A DNA stretch of 64,000 nucleotides from Cephalotus follicularis. Lineage: Eukaryota > Streptophyta > Magnoliopsida > Oxalidales > Cephalotaceae. The notes under the pieces were generated by a model. The model worked only from the letters and a program-made list of their open reading frames with translations, was not told where the DNA came from and made no database searches. The stretch covers positions 384,245 through 448,244 of the forward strand of contig BDDD01000051.1 in assembly GCA_001972305.1 (NCBI GenBank), given 5' to 3'. Positions 1 through 13,316 of this stretch are shown here, piece by piece. Each line of letters opens with the position of its first letter. The first letter of the stretch is position 1. Both the position numbers and the translations under genes were made by a program.

Positions 1-245
1 AAATTTTGAGAGTACTCGATCCACTGACATCCTTATCCTTAGTTTTGATAAATATATTATATCTTAAACTAGAGATCTAATAATTAGAGAAGATCCAAAT
101 CCCAACTTCTCCTATCCATGACGCTTACGAAATCCCTGTGTAACTTTTCAATTAATAACAAAACATAGTAAAATTTAGTGAATATATGAATAAAAAAACA
201 TGTAGTAAACATAAATATAAAGTTTTTTTTGTCAAGAAAACCTAT
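1..245. other. AT-rich flank, no gene seen
   Basis: This is AT-rich sequence left of the outermost nested element. It ends in the target duplication TTCGG (246-250). Before the insertions it would have been continuous with sequence at 26474. I see no coding or RNA signal in it. Confidence 0.5.
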
Positions 246-250
246 TTCGG

Positions 251-392
251 TGTCACGCCTCGAACCCTGAGGTGGACCCCCAGGCCTGACACGTGACATG
301 CTGTCCATACCAATCAATCATCAGCATCCCAAATATACAATAAATTTAAAACTTCAATACAATATCATGCATGCGGAACTACCATCAATTAT
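251..392 (-). mobile_element. LTR-only copy C, left part (probable Ty3/Gypsy solo LTR)
   Basis: The copy begins TGTCACGCC directly after TTCGG (246-250). Its other end, ...GGGGCTTACA at 26468, is followed by the same TTCGG (26469-26473). It therefore behaves as one insertion with a 5 bp target duplication, later split by element B. No internal gag-pol is present between the two parts other than that of nested elements, which points to a solo LTR. Minus orientation is inferred from the resemblance of its ends to the LTRs of A and B. Confidence 0.7.
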
Positions 393-401
393 TGTAACAC
401 C

Positions 402-2839
402 TGTCACACCCCGTTTTACATTACCATTGAAAGACATGGTTATCAGTTAATCCGGCATTTATAAAAATTCCAATAAAATTAGAACCTTAGCGGAAGCAAA
501 CAATAATACTGGATTACATAAGTTATTCGCATGCAGCCCATACTACATGATTACTCAGTACAATACATGTTATATGTTACATATCAGAAATGTAAATATA
601 ACGTAACATAGTATGATTTAATACATTGTTCCATAACATTACAACTTTAACAACCTTGAAATAAGAAGCCTCCAAGTATAGCTTTAGCAGCATTTGTCCA
701 ATAGTCTTCGTCAATCTGTAATTGTAGGTATTAGTCATTGTCCTCACTTGGCTAAGTAGGAATTATGCATGACAAAGAACATATGAATGTAATCATGCAT
801 GACAATTATATCATTAAACACTAGGTATGTATATATATATATATAAGCAATCATGCCAAATGGCTACAATCAATCACTTATCAAGAATACCGCACAAAGG
901 TACAATCAATCACTACACTGGGTGGGTGTCATCTCGTGCTACCTCCTAGCTCAATCGATGCATCACTTGACTACCACCATGCACTCCGATGATGATAGAC
1001 TAGGTAAACACTTATTGCCGGAACTTGGCGGGCAATGTAACACTCACTGTCTGCAAGGCAGATAAATTTGGTGAATAAGCTAGAGCCAACTCCTGGCACA
1101 TCCGTTCACCGCCATAGTCAGTGATACACTCCGTTCACTAAACCATCGGCATCACTTCAATCACGATCAATCACCGAAATTACATATATATAATATGTAA
1201 AATAACACTTGTTTTCTTTTGAGAAAACGGTAACACTTCAATAAAATCTCTTTTGAGAAACTATAAAACACTTGGTAAGATCCCATTTGGGAAACGATAA
1301 AACACTTCACTAACTGTACCTTAATTGGAGGGAACAGCAAATCACTTCACTAAGTTCCCTTTTGAGGAAACAAAACAATACACTTAGTTTTCTTTTAAAA
1401 GCAGTAATAGAAAACCTTTGATTATGCATATAGAATCAATAATAAATCCCTTGAAATCACTTGATAGATATATAATATCTATAACAATATATCACTTTCA
1501 ATAATGTGCAATCACTCAATCATTACAATCATTGGATGATTCTAGGAATCAAACCAGCAAAATGCAAGCAACCATATGCTCAGAATGTAAAACAGTCGCT
1601 ATTGGCGTCGACGTGTATATTAGGCGTCAAAGTGTACTTATGCGTCAACGTGTATCTTAGGCGTTAACGTCATTTACGCGTCAATATTCAACAATGGGCG
1701 TTAACGCATTAAGGAAGAACCTTAGGCGTCAACGTTCGATATTGGCGTCGACGCATTAAGGTAGGTACCTTAGGCGTCAATGTTGTCCCTTTAGGCGTTG
1801 ATGTCCTGGAAACCAGTAGGTTTACGCGTCAACGTCATCCTTTTAGGCATCAACGTAAATCATCCTAACAGTACGAAACATCAATTGTTTCCACTAAGGC
1901 GTTAACGTCAATCACTTAGGCGTCGACGTAAATCGTCCGCAGCAAGACATTTTGTTCCACAATCACTTCAATCAGGCATGGATTCACACTTATGATCAAC
2001 ATGCAAGCATTCACAATCACCATAACACAATATACAAGCCATATTTTCATAAGCATGTCATAAACCCTACCTCTGATTCCAAGTTAGGAATCGAAAGTCC
2101 ACTTCTTTAAGCTTTAATCCGATCCTCAGTTTCTCCAAGCTTCAAGATCCGGTTCGATCACTCCAAGTCCAAGTTCAAATCTCTGGTTCACAAGCTCCTT
2201 CTCTCGATTCAGCAATGGCGGGACAATATCTCTCCCTCACTTCCATTCACGGTAGCCTTTCGGAGAAGATTAGAAGGGAGTTTTTAATGGAGTCTTCACC
2301 TCTCTCTCTCCTTCCTCACGGCATGGCAGGGATGGCAGGTCGACGTGACCTCCATCAATCGCCTCTCTCCCTCACTTTTCGTCAGTGCAAAGCATGGGGA
2401 ATGAGAAGTGTCATACTTTTGTCCCTCACGCGTCTTTTGTACTTGTTTAACTTACTCTGCTGACAGCTTAGGCGTCAACGTCAAAGCTAGGCGTCGATGC
2501 GTTGACTTCATGCCTTGGCGTTAACAAGCTCCCCTTAGTCGCGTTAACGCCTATCCCCTTCAGTTCACCAGCAATGGATGTAATCGTCCTAGCATTGCAT
2601 CAACGCCTTAAGGCAAGAAGCCTTAAGCGCGGTTCAGTGTTACTTGGCATCGACGTCGATGCATGGCGTTGTCGCGCAAGTGACCCGATTCCTTTATATT
2701 CAAGACTTAGACTTATCTTCCTTCAATATTCACCACAATAAGCTAATTAAAAGAACAATTAGCAAATAATCTCATGTCCATGTATAATTTTATTCATGAT
2801 TTATACAATATACATCGAATTGAAATTGCGGTCATTACA
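402..2839 (-). repeat. 3' LTR of element A
   Basis: It begins TGTCACACCCCG and ends ...GGTCATTACA next to a polypurine tract (ggaggggggaa on the minus strand). It contains two arrays of GCGTCAACG-type motifs (about 1604-1935 and 2468-2665), a TA run (828-844), and a conserved inverted repeat GATTCC-AAGTTA-GGAATC near 2078. A small open frame at 853-1065 recurs in the partner LTR and is not a gene. Confidence 0.9.
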
Positions 2840-2891
2840 TTCCCCCCTCCTTACAGAAAATTCGTCCTCGAATTTATCTTTACATTCCAAA

Positions 2892-5800
2892 CTAGTGAGA
2901 AAATTTCTCTATCATATCAGCTTCACATTCCCAAGTAGCTTTTTCAGCTCTGTGAAATTGCCACAATACCTTCACAATAGGAATAGTCTTATTCCTCAAA
3001 ACTTTCTCCTTCCTATCCAGAATCTTCACTGGCCTTTCTTCATATGATAGGTCATCACTGATAAAACCAGGGTCATAGCTCAATATGTGAGAAGGGTCCG
3101 GTACGTATTTCCGTAGCATGGAAACATGGAATACGTTGTGTACATTCAATAAGTTGGGCGGCAGTGCTATCTGGTATGCAACTTCCCCAACTCTGTCCAG
3201 TATCTCATACGGTCCAATTTACCGTGGAGCTAATTTCTCTCTCATGCCAAACCTGCGTATACCTTTCGAAGGCGAGATTCTTAAAAACACATGATCTCCC
3301 TTCTCAAACTCCAACTTCCTTCTCCTTTCATCAGCATAACTCTTCTGTCGATCTTGTGCAGCAACCAATCTCTTCCTGATAATTTTGACCTTATCAGTGG
3401 TCTCTTGGACAAGATCAGGTCCCAACACTTGTTTTTCACCCACTTCATCCCAGCATATTGGTGATCTACACTTCCTTCCATACAAGGCCTCATAAGGAGC
3501 CATTCCAATGCTAGAATGATAGATGTTGTTGTAAGAGAATTCAATGAGTGAAATGTGATCCTCCCAACTCCCAGCAAAATCAACAATACAAGCCCGGAGC
3601 ATATCCTCAAGAGTCTGAATAGTGCGCTCCGACTGTTCATCAGTCTGCGGGTGAAATGCAGTACTAAAATTCAGAGTTGTTCCCATTGCTGTTTGAAACT
3701 TCTTCCAAAAACTAGAAGTAAACCTTGCATCACGGTCACAAATGATACTGGCCGGCACTCCATGCAACTTCACTATCTCCCGTATGTATAATCGAGCCAG
3801 CTTCTCGATGGAATATGTCATGTTCATCGGAAGAAAGTGAGCAGACTTGGTGACTCTGTCCATGACAACCCACACTGCTTCATGTCTATTCTGTGACCTC
3901 GGTAGACCCGACACAAAGTCCATGGTCACATGCTCCCACTTCCACTCAACCACTGGCAAGGACTGTAACAATCCAGCAGGCTTTTGATGCTCAGCCTTCA
4001 CTCTCTGACAAGTCAGACACCTTGCCACATACTCGGCAATGTCTCTCTTTATACCACTCCACCAGTAGTTCCTCTTCATGTCATGCCACATCTTAGAACT
4101 CCCTGGATGAACACTATAATGTGATTTATGAGCTTGTTGCAGTAGCTCATTCCTTATGCCCTCATCATCCAGGAAACATACTCTCCCTTGGAACCTCAGT
4201 ATGCCATCTGAATGTACGGAGAATTCAGAATCTGAATCTAGGTTCTCCCGAACATTCCACAATTCGGTGTCACTATACTGGGCAATCGGAATACGATCCA
4301 GAATTTCCGGTTGTGCTCTAAGATTAGCCACAATAACCCATTTGGAAACCATGAATCTCTGAAAATCCTCCAACAGCTTCCACTGCGAAACCATCGCACC
4401 AGCAACCATCGGCTTGTGACTCAGCCCATCAGTAACTACATTAGCCTTCCCTAGGTGGTATTGAATATTACAGTTGTAGTCATTAAAGAAATCCACCCAC
4501 CTTCTCTGTCTCATGTTCAACTCCTTCTGAGAGAATAAATACTTCAAACTCTTGTGGTCGGTAAATATTTCGACTTGCGCACCATAGAGATAATGTCACC
4601 ATTTCTGCAAAGCAAACACTATGGCAGCCAACTCAAGATCATGTACGGGATAGTTCTCCTCATACGGCTTCAACTTCCTCGATGTATATGCAATCACTCG
4701 ACCACGTTGCATGATAACACACCCCAAGCCCTTCCCAGAAGCATCACTATAAACAGTAAAACCCTCATTACCCTCAGGTAATGCCAACACTGAAGCCGAA
4801 ATCAACCGACTCTTCAACTCATGAAAGCTTGCTTCACAAGCGTCATTCCATAAAAAACTCGACTTCTTCTGAGTCAACTGAGTCAATGGTATAGCAATCC
4901 TTGAGAATCCTTCAATAAACCTCCGGTAATAGCCAGCCAATCCCAGGAAGCTACGAACTTCAGTAACATTCTTCGGCTGCGGCCAATCCAAAATGCTCTC
5001 TATCTTCAAAGGATCCAAAGATAATCCTTCACTCGACACAATGTGACCAAGGAAAGTCACATGATCCAACCAAAATTCACACTTACTGAATTTGGCGAAC
5101 AACCGCTCCTTCCTCAATGTCTGCAACATAGTCCTCAGATGTCGCATGTGATCCTCAATACTCTTCGAATAGATCAGAATGTTGTCTAAGAATACAACAA
5201 CTAACTGATCTAGATAGCGCTGAAACACTCTGTTCATCAGACACATAAAAGCTGCAGGGGCATTAGTGAAACCAAACGGCAGTATCATAAATTCATAGTG
5301 CCCATATCTGGTTTGAAAAGAAATATTCTTAGTGTCACCTTCACTGATCCTCAACTGATGATAACCAGTCCTCAAGTCAAGCTTAGAGAACACAGTTGAG
5401 CCTTGCAATTGATCGAACAACTCCTTGATGTGTGGAAGAGGATACTTGTTCTTCACTGTCACTTGATTCAACAATCTATAGTCAATGCACAACCGCATTG
5501 ACCCATCCTTCTTTTTCACAAATAAGACCAGCGCTCCCCATGGTGATACACTCGGTCTAATAAACCCCTTGTCAAGATAGTCTTGTAACTGCACCTTCAA
5601 TTCCTTCAATTTAGCAGGAGCCATACGATATGAAGCTTTAGAAATAGGAGCCGTTCCCGGTAGCAACTCAATACTAAACTCCATATCTCTCTCTGGCGGT
5701 AAAGAAACAAGATCATCTGGAAATACATCAGGAAAATCGCAAGCAACGGGAACCTGTTCCAGATTAGGTGTACCTTTCGTATGATCAATCACATACACCA

Positions 5801-7487
5801 AATAACCTTCACATCCCTTCTCGAGATATCTCAGTGCTCGAGTATAAGAAATAATCGGAGCAGAAGTCATCTTCTCTCCCATCAATTTGAACACAACTCC
5901 ATTAGATAGATGAAAAGTCATTTCCTTGTTGTAGCAATCAACACAAGCTCGATGGGCATAGAGCCAGTCCATCCCCAAGATAATATCAAAATCTTGGATC
6001 GGCAATACAATCAGTTCAACGAGTAACTGCACCCCAGCTATCGTGATCTCACAATCCTTCACTACAATATCAGCCATCAAACAACCACCAGTTGGAGTAC
6101 TCACCTCCAATACATAGGGCAAATAATCAATCGTACAATGGAAATTGCACATAAAATATGATGCAATAAATGAATGTGTAGCACTCAGATCAATGGAGAC
6201 ACGAGCTGATATACCAGATATGAAAATGGTACCTCCCACAACAGAAGTAGATTCTGACACATCATCCTTAGATAAGGTATAGACCCTACCTTTCACAATC
6301 CCTTTTCCGGTATCTCTCCGTGAAGGACCAACCGCACCACTACCACTAGCTCCAGAACCCCTTTGCATCTGCTCCTTCACTATCGGATAATCCTTCAACA
6401 TATGCTCTTGCAAGCCACACTTTAAGAACTTCCCCATTCTCTTCCAACAAGCACTCTCATTATGGTTTGAGAGACCACAAAAAGAACACACTCTAGAACC
6501 CTGTTGACCACTTCGACTAGGAGTCCTTGAACGAGAAGTATTCCGTCGAGAACCTCATTGCCCCTTGTTACCAGACTTTGATGACCCCGCAGGATTATTA
6601 CTTCCCTGCCCTTGTGAATAAGCGGATCTCGATTGAGAATTACGAGATCTCTCCATCCTTCTCTCATTTGCATCTGCCTCCAGAATTCTTGCCTTCTCTA
6701 TGACATCAACAAAAGAAGTCAGCTATAGCACCACCAGCTTAGATCAGATGTCAGGTCTCAAACCTTTTAAGAACCTCCTTATCTTCCTTGACTCACCCTC
6801 CACGAGATAGGGCGTGTGCCTGGCCAGCTCAATGAATCGGGTCTGGTATTCAGCCACTGTCATATCACCTTGACGTAGCTCTATCAATTTAGTCTCCCTC
6901 CGGTCACGCTCCATCTGTGGAACATAAGCATCCGAAAACTCTGTCTAGAATCTGTCCCAAGTTCTGCCAAGATTAAGAGATTCCCACTTCGCTTATATCA
7001 TTTCCCACCAATGGGTGGCTTCTCCCCATAACAGGTACACTAAAAATTTCACCTTTTGCTCATCCGTACACCCAAGAGCAGCAAAGATTTTCTCCATGTC
7101 CCTCATCCACTGCTCCGCTATAGTGGCATCAAGCTCTCCCTTAAATATCGAAGGATTCTGCCTCATGAATCTCTCCAGATCTCTCCCGAATTCACCAACT
7201 TGAGTAACTTCAGGTACATTTCGGTACCCTTGATTAACTTCATACATACGTCGCAACTCTGCCATATTCTCCGCATTGGCTTGCATTTGTTGTTGAAAGA
7301 AATCGGCCATGCGGTCTAGGGCACCCCTTTCTTGATACACTGGTGGAACATCTCTTACTTCAGGCATTTACGGAACATTGGCCCCTTCATTCATCTGTGG
7401 GACATTAACTTCTTCGTTCATTTGAGGGGAGTTAACTCCTTCTTCTTCTACTCTTTGCCTTCCCCGCCTACCTCTTCGGCCATCCAT
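2892..7487 (-). pseudogene. gag-pol remains of element A
   Basis: Read on the minus strand, gag starts at 7487 with MDGRRGRRGR, a start shared with element D. It carries a retrotransposon-gag block (7367-6993) and a CCHC-rich region near 6490-6380. Then come aspartic protease (about 6250-5900), reverse transcriptase (about 5600-4900; [20 protein letters not shown] and [20 protein letters not shown]), RNase H ([18 protein letters not shown]), the integrase HHCC region ([19 protein letters not shown]), the integrase core ([25 protein letters not shown]) and a chromodomain-like end (2892-3149). It is a fossil with about five breaks. The 631- and 442-codon open stretches are the longest in the window. 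Confidence 0.9.
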
Positions 7488-7528
7488 TTTGTTCCTATAA
7501 TGAAAACGATGTTAATCACAAGGAACAA

Positions 7529-8550
7529 TGTTGACATTTATGTCTCAATTCCTAATTTTGATGATAACACATTTGCCACTAATGAGTTTGTTTTTGTGCA
7601 AGATAAACAATAACACAAAGCAGATACAAATCGTTTTTAAACAAGCAAACTGTCGACACCCAAATTTAAAGTGGCGACACTTATGGGATTGTGAAATGTG
7701 AAGGCGTCGAGAGTTACATGAAAGAGTCGATCACTAAAACGCTTATGGGATTGTGAAGTTTTTGAAGGCGTCGAGAGTTTACATAAAGAAGTCAACCACC
7801 AATACGCACAAAGCGCCAGCACTCAAAAATTGAAAGAGGTGATACTCTAGCACAAAGCGGCAGCACTAAATTTTAAGGTGGCGACAGTATGAGCACAAGA
7901 TGTCAGCACAAGAAGTCGACGCTTAAAATTAAGGCGGCGACACTTTGATCAAGAATTACGATAAGATGTTATCTTATCAACGCACAATTTAAGGACAAAA
8001 TTTCCTAATGTGCACCAAACGGCTACAAGACATTACAACGGCTATATCACTATCCTATCACCAGAAAACAGTATAAATAGGCTCAAGAACAACCAAGAAA
8101 AAACATCCAAGTTACACAAACAATTATAGCATTACTTTGAGTTGTTCTTGTCTTATTTCAAGTTATTATTGTGAGCAAATTTAGTCTATATCAAGCCTTT
8201 GAGAGGTGATACAAAAAGCTATTCATTCTTGTATTCTGTTCAAATATTTGAGGGGAGTGAACCCTTGTATGTGTGATTGAGGTCAATCACAATTATTGTA
8301 TTCGAGATCGGATACTAGTGGAAACTCAAGGAGGTCCTTGAGAAAAGTGGACGTAGGCAAGAGATTAAGCCGAACCACTATAAAACTGTGTTTGCATTCT
8401 TTTACTCTATCTCTTTACTTTGTTAGTATAATTGTTTAATATAATTGTTGTTTTTGAATTGTTGGTTTAATTTCTATTGTTGGCTAATTTCTCGAAAAAG
8501 TTCATATTTTATTTAAAGTCTACAATTCACCCCCCTCTTGTAGTCTTACA
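7529..8550 (+). mobile_element. Solo LTR H (Ty1/Copia, SIRE-like)
   Basis: It runs from TGTTGACATTT to ...TAGTCTTACA and is flanked by a perfect 5 bp duplication AACAA (7524-7528 and 8551-8555). No internal region is present. A TATA box lies at 8072-8080 (TATAAATAG). The end ATTCACCCCCCTCTTG is typical of SIRE-type Copia LTRs. The U3 part (7650-7950) holds many GTCGAC / GGCGACAC motifs. It is inserted in the leader of element A and is the youngest layer of the left nest. Confidence 0.85.
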
Positions 8551-8625
8551 AACAACTTACTTATTTCCCGAGGATAATAACCCCAGCGATAGCTTATAAA
8601 TTAATATAAGCTCTGATATCATGCT

Positions 8626-11121
8626 AGTCACACCCCGTTTTACATTACCATTGAAAGGACATGGTTATCAGTTAATCCAGCATTTATAAAAATTCCAATA
8701 AAATTAAAACCTTAGCGGAAGCAAACAATAATACTGGATTACATAAGTTATTCGCATGCAGCCCATACTACATACTTACTCAGTACAATACATGTGATAT
8801 GTTACATATCAGAAATGTAAATATAACGTAACAGAGTATGACTTAATACATTGTTCCATAACATTACAACTTTAACAACCTTGAAATAAGAAGCCTCCAA
8901 GTATAGCTTTAGCAGCACTTGTCCAATAGTCTTCGTCAATCTGTAATTGTAGGTACTAGCCGTTGTCCTCACTTGGCTAAGTAGGAATTATGCATGACAA
9001 ATGAACATATGAATGTAATCATGCATGACAATTATACTCATTAAACAAAAGGCCCTTCTTATGTGCCTGGGTAAAGAGTGTGACTTAAGAAATGCTTAAA
9101 TTGCCATACTATATATGAATATGTATATAAGCAATCATGTCAAATGGCTACAATCAATCACTTATCAAGAATACCGCACAAGGGTACAATCAATCACTAC
9201 ACTGGGTAGGTGTCATCTCGTGCTACCTCCTAGCTCAATCGATGCACCACCTGACTACCACCATGCACTCTGATGATGATAGATTAGGTAAACACTTATT
9301 GCCGAAACTTGGCGGGCAATGTAACACTCACTGTCTGCAAGGCAGATAAATTTGGTGAATAAGCTAGAGCCAATTCCTGGCACATCCGCTCACGGCCATA
9401 GTCAGTGATACACTCCATTCACTAAACCATCGGCATCACTTCAATCACGATCAATCACTGAAATTACATATATATAATATGTAAAATAACACTGGTTTTC
9501 TTTTGAGAAAACGGTAACACTTCAATAAAATCTCTTTTGAGAAAACTATAAAACACTTGATAAGATCCCATTTGGGAAACGATAAAACACTTCACGAACT
9601 ATACCTCACTTGGAGGGAACAGTAAAACACTTCATTAAGTTTCCTTTTGAGGAAACAAAATAATACACTTAGTTTTCTTTTAAAAGCAGTAATAGAAAAC
9701 CTTTGATTATGCATATAGCATCAATAATAAATCCCTTTAAATCACTTCATAGATATATAATATCAATAACAATATATCACTTTCAATAATGTGCAATCAC
9801 TCAATCATTACAATCATTGGATGATTCTAGGAATCAAACCAACAAAATGCAAGCAACCATATGCTTAGAATGTATATTCGCTATTGGCGTCGACGTGTAT
9901 ATTAGGCGTCAACGTGTCCTTATGCGTCAACATGTATCTTAGGGGTTAACGTCATTTACGCGTCAATATTCAACAATGGGCGTTAACGCATTAAGGAAGG
10001 ACCTTAGGCATCAGCGTTCGATATTGGCGTCGACACATTAAGGTAGGAACCTTAGGCGTCAACATCGTCCCTTTAGGCGTTGATGTCCTGGAAACCAGTA
10101 GGTTTACGCGTCGACGTCATCCTTTTAGGCAACAACGTAAATCATCCTAACAGTACGAACATCAACTGTTTCCACTAAGGCGTTAACGTCAATCACTTAG
10201 GCGTCGACATATATCATCTGCAACAAGACAATTTGTTCGACAATCACTTCAATCAGGCATGGATTCACACTTATGATCAACATGCAAGCATTCATAATCA
10301 CCATAACACAATATACAAGCCATATTTTCATAAGCATGTCATAAACCCTACCTCTGATTCCAAGTTAGGAATCGAAAGTTCACTTCTTTAAGCTTTAATT
10401 CGATCCTCACCTTCTCCAAGCTTCAAGATCCGGTTCGATCACACCAAGTCCTGGTTCAAATCTTTGGTTCACAAGCTCCTTCTCTCGATTCAACAATGGC
10501 GGGACAATATCTCTCCCTCACTTCCATTCACGGTAGCCTTTCGGAGGAAATGAGAAGGGAGTTTTTAATGGAGTCTTCACCTCCCTCTCTCCTTCCTTAT
10601 GGCATGGCAGGGATGGCAGGTTGACATGACCTCCATCAATCGCCTCTCTCCCTCACTTTTCGTCAGTGCAGAGCATTGGGAATGAGAAGTGTCATACTTT
10701 TGTCCCTCACGCGTCTTCTGTACTTGTTTAACTTACTCTGCCGATAGCTTAGGCGTCAACATCAACGCTGGGCGTCAAAGCGTTGACTTCATGTCTTGGC
10801 GTTAACAAGCTCCCCTTAGTCGCGTTAACGCGTATCCCCTTCAGTTCACCAGCAATGGACATTAACGTCCTCGCATGGCGTCAACGCCTTAAGGCAAGAA
10901 GCCTTAAGCACGGTTCAGTGTTACTTGGCATCGACGTCGATGCATGGCGTTGACGCGCAAGTGACCTGATTCCTTTATATTCAAGATTTAGACTTGTCTT
11001 CCTAAAAATATCCACCACAATAAGCTAATTAAAAGAACAATTAACAAATAATCTCATATCAATGTATAATTTTATTCATGATTTATACAATATACATCGA
11101 ATTGAAATTACGGTAATTACA
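8626..11121 (-). repeat. 5' LTR of element A
   Basis: It aligns with 402-2839 over its whole length, including both motif arrays (about 9891-10210 and 10750-10965). A stretch of about 60 bp at 9049-9110 is absent from the partner. It is followed by the duplication ACACC (11122-11126). Confidence 0.9.
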
Positions 11122-11126
11122 ACACC

Positions 11127-13316
11127 CATACTGAGACCAGGGTGTCACACCGGACGAACTTACAAAATCATATTAAAATAAATGAGCCTTTATTCAGATT
11201 TGAAAACAATAATCCGAAACAAGACATAAACTCAAATCCAAAGTACTATTTAGTTCAAAACTAAAATTCGAGGTCTTCACATGACCAAAATTTAACTGAA
11301 ATAATAATGCTTGGCTGCTAACTAATTCTCTGATATTCGGGTAGATCACTCATCACACTTACCCCTGATACCCCTGATAACCTACCGCACGAAAAGAAAA
11401 ACATGGCTGAGCAAACCTCAGTACAGATATAGAACAATAAAACAAATGTCAAAACTTAAAAGCGGGTAATTTTCAAAGACTTTCAAAAGTAAACATATAC
11501 ATATAGATTCAAAAGTTTTCATAAAGTAGATATGAGTTTTCTAACATATGAATTCCAAATTTTCCCAAAACAATGTTTCATACTGAGATTTGTATATATA
11601 TATATATATATATAACTAATCATAGCTAATCCCGCGTACGTACCAAGCCCACAGGCGGTAACATACTGCTCCATACTAATATATACATATGCAAGGGATT
11701 TCTGGAGATCCACATGCCTAATGGAATGATATGCACGGCACTACACAATCAATTCCCTAACTTACCAAAACTTACATCCTAGGACCGACCCATACGCCTC
11801 TATCAAAATATCACACTCATGTGACAATCAAAATCGGATCCAAATCCTTCACGGGATAACAAAGAGAGACGCCGGAGACTGATATAACCGTCATGGATCG
11901 TGTCATGTCTTCGTTCCAGAGAATATGCCTATGGTACCCCAATAGGTGGTTATATCTCAGTATTTCAACAATTTCAAAATATTGAGTTTTCTCAAAAATC
12001 AATTCAAACACATAGGGTTTCCAAATATAAACCAAAGTTTTTCAATCTTAAAATCGTTTATCGAATGATAATAATTTATCAAACAGCAATTACATACTTG
12101 CTTAGTCGGAAATCAAACATACTTACTTAGTAAAAATCAATCTCATTTAATCTTGCAAAATAGTTAAAAGAGATGACGATAAATAAAAATTCATATTTTA
12201 TTCATTTAACAGTGAACCTAAAATTTTACTCCAATAAAATCAAGAGTAGAGAATCAATGACGAAATATCCGTACCTTAAACAATCACAACAAAAGCTTAC
12301 AGATAGATCAATAAAACGTCGAATTTCCCTAAACCGCACCACGGTTGTTGCAATTAACTAAAAGAAATAATGTGATTCATATTAGGACTTGGAATTGATT
12401 GAGAAAACGTCTACACTTTACCACATATAAAGCTCAAAGCGCCGACGCTTTTGTGTAACCCGGCGACGCTTTAGCATAGAAACGAAAACACTGCATCCAA
12501 GAGTATCAAAGCGTCGACGTATTGGTACAAGCGTCGGCGCTTGTAACGAAACCGGCGACGCTTATACAGAAAACAACAGTGCCATTAACGGATCAAATGT
12601 GCTATTTCGCAAAACTTTGCAGCAAATCCCAAAAGACGAAAGTTAACAGCAAAATATGATTTTAGATCATTAAAACAAGGTCTCATAAGACGAAAATTGG
12701 AGTCTAACAATCCTTTAAAAAATTTCTGCTTGATATTAAAGCATCAAAAATCATTAAACCAAAACCAATTTGAAACAACCTACAGTGATGCCAGAAAACT
12801 GCTAAATAGCCAAGGAATCAAGAGATTATGTAGATGGTGGCTGAACTCAAAGAAAAAGACAGTTTCTATCAACCTGCACATATCATTTGATTGATATCAA
12901 TGCAAAACGAATCATCTAACGAAAACCATAGAGAACAAACCTGAATACGACGCAGAAAATAGCAAGAAGAACGCAAGAATACCAGGGCTATGCAGGCAGT
13001 GGCGGTTTCCAGGCAAGAAAGAAGGAGAAGGGGAAAAAGAAAAGGTGGCTGGCGTTAAAAATAGAAGAATAGGGTTTATGTATTTTTTTTAATAAGGAGA
13101 ATCGGTTAAAGGAAAAACTGCAGGAAGGAAAATAATGTTTTATTTTATTTTAAAGACTTACTAACACACACACACACTTAGTAGGCCAAGTCTAGAACCA
13201 ACTAGCCCAACTTGGAAACAAATAGAAAGGCAGCCACATACAATCTAAATGGATAGCCCACACCGGGACGGACTGAAAGGTTCGAAATTTTACACACGAA
13301 CATATGGGGTATTACA
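11127..13316 (-). repeat. 3' LTR of element B (main part)
   Basis: It matches 21883-24512 closely along its length and ends GGGGTATTACA like the other copy. Its first nine bases (TGTAACACC) lie at 393-401, beyond the inserted element A. It holds a TA run (11591-11612) and an array of GCGTCGACG-type motifs (12411-12580). Confidence 0.85.

Larger units (their letters stand above)
402..11121 (-). mobile_element. Element A: Ty3/Gypsy chromovirus (Tekay/Del-like), complete outline, coding broken
   Basis: The LTRs are 402-2839 (3') and 8626-11121 (5'), with a perfect 5 bp target duplication ACACC at 397-401 and 11122-11126. The initiator-Met-type primer site lies at about 8611-8624, and a polypurine tract (minus strand) sits next to 2840. 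The LTR pair is similar throughout but shows scattered substitutions and a roughly 60 bp length difference, so the insertion is not very recent. Gag-pol is on the minus strand with about five breaks. The element lies inside the terminal nine bases of element B's LTR and itself hosts the Copia solo LTR H. Confidence 0.9.

Noticed and set aside
853-1065. 70-codon open frame repeated at 9137-9349
   Set aside because: Both lie at the same position of the two LTRs of element A, so conservation reflects LTR duplication and not coding.
1604-1935. Regularly spaced short repeats that could be taken for a CRISPR-like array
   Set aside because: Units are short, variable and unevenly spaced, lie inside plant LTRs, and no cas-like gene exists.
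3555-4362. Plus-strand open frames of 60-80 codons within the pol of element A
   Set aside because: They lie antisense to the integrase region and have no family motifs of their own.
11519-12035. Small open frames repeated at 22283-22799
   Set aside because: They are shared LTR sequence of element B with no codon bias or family match.
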